Of a DNA stretch of 11,208 bases, positions 7,160 through 11,208 are shown piece after piece. The position numbers and the translations under genes were made by a program. The stretch is from CAMBDR01 sp046597185 (GTDB lineage: Bacteria > Pseudomonadota > Gammaproteobacteria > Burkholderiales > Burkholderiaceae_D), in the NCBI GenBank assembly GCA_046597185.1, contig JBKJLF010000869.1, positions 1 through 11,208 on the forward strand, in the 5' to 3' direction. Each line of letters starts with the position of its first letter. Position 1 is the first letter of the stretch. Under the pieces are notes generated by a model. The model was not told the DNA's origin. It worked only from the letters and a program-made list of their open reading frames with translations, and made no database searches.

Positions 7160-8275
7160 ATGTTGCCCACGAAGCCCTCCCCGCCTGTCCCGCCGTCCGG
7201 CCATGCCGCAGCGCTGCTGTTATTGCTGGTGATGGTACTGGGAGTCTGGCAACTGTGGCGCGCCAGCGGTCAATTGAGCGGCATCCCCGCCAAAGCGGAC
7301 GATATTTTACGTGGCCCCAGTGCCAAAGCGCTGGAAAACCAGTTCAACCAATATTTGCCCTGGCGCGAACAACTGATTGCCGGCGCGAATGGCACGCGCT
7401 ACCTGCTCATGCGCGCGGGTAATGCGCAGGTACGCGTGGGGCACGATGGCTGGCTGTTTTTAAGCGATGAAATCCAACCCTGGCCACAGGCCGGGGCCAA
7501 TACCGCCGCACGCATCAAACTCATTGTCCAAGTGGAAAAAAAACTGGCGCACGACGGCGTGAAGCTGATGGTATTGCTGGTGCCGGATAAAATCCGGCTC
7601 TATTCATCACACTACCCTCACTTGGCAGCGCATGATCAAGATTGGTATTACGATACGGCACGCTATGCGCAAGCAGTCAAACTATTGACGGCGCAAAACA
7701 TTGAAGTGATCAACCCACTGCCCGCTTTGCAAGCATCCCGGCAAGACGCTTATTACCGCACCGACACCCACTGGAACCAGGTGGGCGCGCAAATTGTGGC
7801 GCAGCAAGTGGCAGAGCAGGTCAAGCAATTTGGCTTAAGCTTTGCGCCGACTGAATTTGGCGCAGGCAAGCGCATGCCGGAACAAGAACGTGCAGGTGAT
7901 TTACTGCGCCTGATGGGTCTGGAACACAGTCCCAACTGGCTACGCCCGCTACCCGACCGGGAAAGCCCGGTCAAGATAGAGCAAACCAGCTTGGATGCCG
8001 CCAGCAGCTTGCTCGATGATGTGGGCGTACCAGTGGTGCTGACGGGTACCTCGTATTCTTTGCGCGGCCAGTTTCACGGTTACTTGCAACAGGCTTTGCA
8101 CACCAAGGTATTGAATGCGGCCAAGGATGGGGCGGGGTTTTGGCAGGCCACCAGCGCGTATCTGGCTGATACGGCGTACCAGAGCGCGAAACCGGGTTTA
8201 TTAATTTGGGAAATACCCGAGCGCTTTTTACCGGTGCCACTGGATGCGGCTGAGAAAGCAGGCGCTGCCAAATAA
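7160..8275 (+). CDS. algJ: AlgJ-like membrane-anchored SGNH O-acetyltransferase
   Basis: A 371-residue protein with a short cytoplasmic N-terminus and one hydrophobic anchor (about residues 16-33, AAALLLLLVMVLGVW) that lacks a clear cleavage site, so it should stay in the inner membrane facing the periplasm. The SGNH-type domain has GHDGWLFLSDE, the Asp-His pair D202 and H204 in DTHW, the probable nucleophile S298 in LTGTSYS, and LLIWEIPER near the end, shared almost word for word with the AlgX-like protein. Pseudomonas AlgJ is about 391 residues with the same layout and takes part in acetyl transfer with AlgI and AlgF. There is no C-terminal carbohydrate-binding-like domain, unlike its paralogue three kilobases upstream. 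It is the last gene of the plus-strand run and ends 49 bp before the convergent CHAT gene. Confidence 0.87.
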   Translation: MLPTKPSPPVPPSGHAAALLLLLVMVLGVWQLWRASGQLSGIPAKADDILRGPSAKALENQFNQYLPWREQLIAGANGTRYLLMRAGNAQVRVGHDGWLFLSDEIQPWPQAGANTAARIKLIVQVEKKLAHDGVKLMVLLVPDKIRLYSSHYPHLAAHDQDWYYDTARYAQAVKLLTAQNIEVINPLPALQASRQDAYYRTDTHWNQVGAQIVAQQVAEQVKQFGLSFAPTEFGAGKRMPEQERAGDLLRLMGLEHSPNWLRPLPDRESPVKIEQTSLDAASSLLDDVGVPVVLTGTSYSLRGQFHGYLQQALHTKVLNAAKDGAGFWQATSAYLADTAYQSAKPGLLIWEIPERFLPVPLDAAEKAGAAK

Positions 8276-8324
8276 CATCGCCAAGCCCCAAACTGCCTAG
8301 CAATTACCCGCGTCGCAACTTTAC
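8276..8324. other. Convergent intergenic gap without a recognisable terminator
   Basis: These 49 bp separate the stop codons of the AlgJ-like gene and the CHAT gene. I find no GC-rich stem followed by a T-run in either direction. Termination may be Rho-dependent, or transcripts may overlap at their 3' ends. Confidence 0.5.
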
Positions 8325-10337
8325 CTAACAGCGTGATTCCAGCTTGCCATCCGTTGGCAGCGCTACCAGCACAGCGTTCACAAGCTCGGTGAAAGGATTG
8401 GCACGTGTGAGCATCGCCCCAAGCCAATCCTGATAGCGCATCAATTGCCGCCGGGTCGAATAGGCTTGGGCTGAAGAAGGGCCTGTCAATGCGGAAATCA
8501 TGCGCGCCGCGTTGATCGCCTCGTCCCGGGAGGCCCTGTGCAGCGGAAAATGCTCCAGCTCCTCGATCAATGGTGCCAACAGATGCAGTTCCAGCAAACA
8601 ACTGTAAGACCAGGCCAGATCTGAATTACCCTGGCCCTCCATCACGTTTTTGATGCGTGCGTACGCCATCAACCATTGCACCAGAACTTTGCGCTCCGGT
8701 GCGGCATCACCGGGCGATTGCGGCTCAAAAGATTGGAGCAACAAATCCAGTGCCAGATATTGCACCAGCGCCCAAGGGTGGCCCGGTTCGAGCTGATCAG
8801 CTTTCCAGTAATAATCGCGTGCCTGTTTCAACCCGTTCAAAACGGCGGCCTTTTCTTGATCGCTGACCTTATTCCATTCAGGTATGGCATGAAAAAGTAA
8901 TTGCGCCTCACGCTTTTGTGTGCTGGCAAGCTGCCCCCAAATCCTCCCCGCTTTGCCGGGATTGGCATTCTTCACCGCCATCAGGCGCTGTTTTGCCGAG
9001 CTAATTTGCGCACCTGCCGATTCCAGATATTTTTTTTGATCCGTGCTTAACTCATTGGAATCCTTCTTGCTGGCGATAGAATTGTGCAACACGCGGTCCG
9101 AATTGAGCAAGGCGGCATCAATCGAGCGAGCGGCTTGAGTAATGCTGGCATCAATCAGTTGTGCATCAAAATCAGGCGGTAGCGAAGTGTAGGCAGTCAG
9201 GCTGGCCCAGTCATGGGTTTCACGAAAATAGGAGTGCAGGCGGCGGCGCAAGCCCACCAGCAACTTGCGCGGATCTTCCCCCCACAGCAGCCCCTCATAC
9301 AAATCTTGCACAAACATCACCGAACCACCAAAAGAAAGTGGAAACTGGCTGGCAATCACCATCGGAATGCCCGCCTCATGCAACGCATGGGCGATGCTGG
9401 CACCCACGCCTGCCACACTGCCCACATTGCTGCCGTTGCAACTGGCAAGCGTGACCACGAACGGACGATTGAAGCTGCCGGCCTTGCCCTGCCGTGGGGT
9501 GCGCAAAATGGTGGCCAGGCGCTCGCCGGAAACCACCTCAAGCCCGGACGAATCACTGTCGGAGTGAAACGCCAGGCCGAAGCGTTCATCATACGCCGTG
9601 TTCATGCTCACGCCGTGGGCAAGGATATGGATATGGGTATAGTCGTTACTGGCACAGGCTGTTTCGAGCGCATCGACCGTGGCATTGGGTAGCACACCCA
9701 AATGTGGCTCCACCAATGCTCTGCGCTCATCATCGGATAAATCATCGCCCACCGCCAGCCAGGGCGTAATCGCCTTGCGTAAGGCCAAAAGATGCGCTTT
9801 GGCCGGCACTGACTCCAAACCCGGCGGCGAAGCAAATACGAACAGGATCTTCGGTTGTAAAGGCCAGGTCATACATTCTTCCGGAACCCGTCGCGTCTCA
9901 CGGGTGATGCAAATCGGTGCCTGCGGCTGTAGTAGCAAATACTGGCCGGCACCGGGAAAACCGTTGGGTGCCAATGTCAGCTCAAAAGGCAACAGCGCCA
10001 ATTCAGAGGCCGACAAAATCAGGCGCAAATGCGTCACATTATCCGAAATATCCCTGCATTCACCCTCACCATGGTTCAAGTCGGCCATCAAGCCGGGAAT
10101 TTTGCCCAGCAAATCACCCATCATGTGTGCGGTATCAGACAATTGAAAGTTAATTGATTCCTTACTCAAGAAGTAGCTCAGCGCACGCAGCCGATACATC
10201 ATTTGGTTATGCTCAAACGGTATTTGCAACGACATCGCCGAATGGTTGTTGCACAAGGCCAGGTAATTGGTGAGTGGCGACAGAAGTTGGTTATGGGCTG
10301 GCCCATGACGTAACAATTCAAGGGTAATCGTGCGCAT
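8325..10337 (-). CDS. CHAT-domain (caspase-like) protease with helical C-terminal region
   Basis: A 670-residue predicted cytoplasmic protein. Residues 1-160 begin with LLRHGPAHNQLLSPLTNYLA, a pattern I associate with a subset of CHAT proteins, and contain the block LILSASELALLPFELTLAP. Residues about 163-390 are the CHAT core: KILFVFASPPG, the catalytic histidine H241 in HIHILAHG and the catalytic cysteine C300 in VTLASCNGS, then the GVGASIAHALHEAGIPMVIA block and the DLYEGLL helix. The dyad is intact, so activity is plausible. Residues about 400-670 are mostly helical and resemble TPR-like or DUF4071/TRAFs-binding-type regions (ARDYYWKADQLEPGHPWALV); this part is less certain. CHAT enzymes are clan CD proteases, often regulated effectors of bacterial conflict or cell-death pathways; the substrate here is unknown. 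The gene starts 2 bp after the phosphoesterase stop with GGAGA eight bases before its ATG, so the two form an operon. An A8 tract lies at codons 433-435. Confidence 0.9.
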   Translation of the reverse strand: MRTITLELLRHGPAHNQLLSPLTNYLALCNNHSAMSLQIPFEHNQMMYRLRALSYFLSKESINFQLSDTAHMMGDLLGKIPGLMADLNHGEGECRDISDNVTHLRLILSASELALLPFELTLAPNGFPGAGQYLLLQPQAPICITRETRRVPEECMTWPLQPKILFVFASPPGLESVPAKAHLLALRKAITPWLAVGDDLSDDERRALVEPHLGVLPNATVDALETACASNDYTHIHILAHGVSMNTAYDERFGLAFHSDSDSSGLEVVSGERLATILRTPRQGKAGSFNRPFVVTLASCNGSNVGSVAGVGASIAHALHEAGIPMVIASQFPLSFGGSVMFVQDLYEGLLWGEDPRKLLVGLRRRLHSYFRETHDWASLTAYTSLPPDFDAQLIDASITQAARSIDAALLNSDRVLHNSIASKKDSNELSTDQKKYLESAGAQISSAKQRLMAVKNANPGKAGRIWGQLASTQKREAQLLFHAIPEWNKVSDQEKAAVLNGLKQARDYYWKADQLEPGHPWALVQYLALDLLLQSFEPQSPGDAAPERKVLVQWLMAYARIKNVMEGQGNSDLAWSYSCLLELHLLAPLIEELEHFPLHRASRDEAINAARMISALTGPSSAQAYSTRRQLMRYQDWLGAMLTRANPFTELVNAVLVALPTDGKLESRC
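9030..9037 (-). repeat. A8 homopolymer within the CHAT gene
   Basis: On the coding strand GAT CAA AAA AAA TAT holds eight adenines at about codons 433-435, just after the CHAT core. Both alternative frames meet a stop within about 20 codons, so slippage either way would remove the C-terminal region and leave the protease core. Confidence 0.7.
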
Positions 10338-10339
10338 GG

Positions 10340-11208
10340 CTATTTTCTCCGAAATTGGGTGTTGGCAACGGCGTCGAAAGTGGTAACGCCATCTTTGGTT
10401 TGAATATGGCGCAACTCGCCAAGCACGCCATCCTCATCTTTTTCTATCGTCACCACGGTACACAATTTGAAGATCAAGCCGGGTTCGGCATCCAGCGTTT
10501 CCATGTTGCCGTTTTTCAATACATCAAATAGCTTTTTGAATGCTTCCGGGTCTTGCCGGGTTGAAGCCTTGATTCTGATCAGGCGCGCCCACGTGCCACT
10601 ATTAAAATAATAACCCCCGCTTTGGCGTTTTATCGCGCGCTCCAGATGCGTGTGCCCAGCGACCAGGAAGTCGATATTGGCCTTCACTTCGCGGTCAAGG
10701 CGGGTGAAAGTGGGGTCCTGTTTTTTGAGATCAAAGCTGTGATCCTGATCCAGCGTCTCCAGCGCCTGGCGCAACACTTCCCAGGCGGGTTTGTTACTGA
10801 TCAAATCACGAAGGGCATCAAACACACCCAATTGGGTAGCTTGCTGTCCTTGCACCAGTTTCAAGGGATTGTCGCCCCGCATTACTTGTTGTTCGGCTTC
10901 CAGCATCATTGAACTGGCGATGGCGCTGGCGCTGGCGGGGGCAAGGTTTGCTGCCGGGTTAAAAGTGCGGTTCAATAATGCCTGAGTAAGGCCTGCGTTG
11001 CCTGCCGCATCGGTGTCGGCAGGGATGCTGCCATCTTCACCCAGCATACCACGTGGCTTGAAAAGCGCCGACTGGAAGAACGAGCCGACCGCCCCGGCCA
11101 GCCCAAGCACGTTGTCGAGCTTGCCCACTTGAGAGGGGTCGCACGCAACCAAAATGGGCACCGCTCCCTCCGTTTGTTGATTTGCTGAAACCGGAAACGG
11201 AGGGAGCG
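10340..11208 (-). CDS. Calcineurin-like metallophosphoesterase, C-terminal part (5' end beyond window)
   Basis: The frame is open to the window's right edge (about 15 further codons above the GTG at 11161), so that GTG is probably internal and this is the C-terminal part of a longer protein. Numbering from the GTG, the diagnostic block is FLVAGHTHLERAI with GHTH at 169-172, followed by GGYYFNSGTWARLI. This is the last metal-binding motif of calcineurin-like phosphoesterases and the strand after it. The earlier motifs (GDxH, GDxxD, GNH[DE], H) are not in the visible part and should lie outside the window. Residues 1-165 are Ala-rich and helical and contain only one histidine (in QDHSF), so a sizeable insert probably precedes the GHTH motif. 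A tail of about 75 residues follows the core. The substrate cannot be told: phosphoprotein, nucleotide or cyclic nucleotide are all possible. It is followed after 2 bp by the CHAT gene, implying a joint function. Confidence 0.8.
   Translation of the reverse strand, partial: LPPFPVSANQQTEGAVPILVACDPSQVGKLDNVLGLAGAVGSFFQSALFKPRGMLGEDGSIPADTDAAGNAGLTQALLNRTFNPAANLAPASASAIASSMMLEAEQQVMRGDNPLKLVQGQQATQLGVFDALRDLISNKPAWEVLRQALETLDQDHSFDLKKQDPTFTRLDREVKANIDFLVAGHTHLERAIKRQSGGYYFNSGTWARLIRIKASTRQDPEAFKKLFDVLKNGNMETLDAEPGLIFKLCTVVTIEKDEDGVLGELRHIQTKDGVTTFDAVANTQFRRK
10346..10350 (-). promoter_or_regulatory. Ribosome binding site of the CHAT gene inside the upstream gene's last codons
   Basis: Read on the minus strand, GGAGA lies eight bases before the CHAT ATG (10337-10335), within the last sense codons of the phosphoesterase gene, whose TAG is at 10342-10340. 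This supports coupled translation. Confidence 0.7.
11162..11208. repeat. Perfect 14-bp inverted repeat at the window's right edge
   Basis: cgctccctccgttt (11162-11175) and aaacggagggagcg (11195-11208) are exact reverse complements, separated by 19 bp. It lies inside the open frame of the phosphoesterase gene and may extend past the edge. It is not followed by a visible T-run, so it is not called a terminator. Confidence 0.85.

Noticed and set aside
8080..8601. 173-residue minus-strand open frame spanning the convergent junction
   Set aside because: It overlaps the ends of both the AlgJ-like and CHAT genes in another frame and has no recognisable motif.
9679..10146. 155-residue plus-strand open frame opposite the CHAT gene
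   Set aside because: It is a shadow of a gene with an intact catalytic dyad on the other strand, and shows no domain or ribosome site.
11159..11161. GTG at 11161 as the real start of the phosphoesterase gene
   Set aside because: The frame stays open to the window edge, there is no convincing ribosome site, and a phosphoesterase needs earlier metal-binding motifs that must lie upstream.
11162..11208. Rho-independent terminator at the right edge
   Set aside because: The stem is perfect, but there is no T-run after it in either visible direction and it lies within an open coding frame.

Overview
The window looks like chromosomal DNA of a Gram-negative proteobacterium, most likely beta- or gammaproteobacterial. 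The reasons are the lipoprotein and Sec signal peptides, an alginate-type (AlgI/AlgJ/AlgF/AlgX-like) O-acetylation set, a response regulator of the proteobacterial DUF3369 type, and moderately high GC with dense gene packing. The genus cannot be settled from the sequence. I see no tRNA, rRNA, insertion sequence or CRISPR array.

Left part (1-8275, plus strand): six genes in one direction with gaps of only about 7-27 bp. The first, cut by the window's left edge, is a response regulator with a receiver domain and two PAS domains but no output domain. It is followed by a large lipoprotein: lipobox, about 190 residues of Ala/Pro/Ser-rich tether, a glutamine-amidotransferase-like domain, and a polysaccharide-deacetylase-like (CE4/NodB) domain whose metal-binding motifs look degenerate. 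Next come an AlgF-like periplasmic protein, an AlgX-like SGNH acetyltransferase with a C-terminal domain, an AlgI-type MBOAT membrane acyltransferase and an AlgJ-like membrane-anchored SGNH protein. Together they form an exopolysaccharide O-acetylation module. AlgI would bring acetyl groups across the inner membrane, AlgJ and AlgF would relay them, and the AlgX-like protein would bind polymer and transfer acetate. The lipoprotein could be an envelope-tethered glycan-binding or modifying partner. No polymer synthase or export gene is in the window, so the polysaccharide is unknown.

Right part (8325-11208, minus strand, convergent with the first block): a two-gene unit with 2 bp between stop and start. 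The promoter-proximal gene is the C-terminal part of a calcineurin-like metallophosphoesterase, open to the right edge of the window. The second encodes a 670-residue CHAT-domain (caspase-like) protein with a clear His/Cys dyad and a helical C-terminal region. CHAT proteases commonly act as effectors or regulators in bacterial conflict and cell-death systems; the pairing with a phosphoesterase makes this the best candidate in the window for a little-described system. The two blocks share only a 49-bp intergenic gap with no obvious terminator hairpin.
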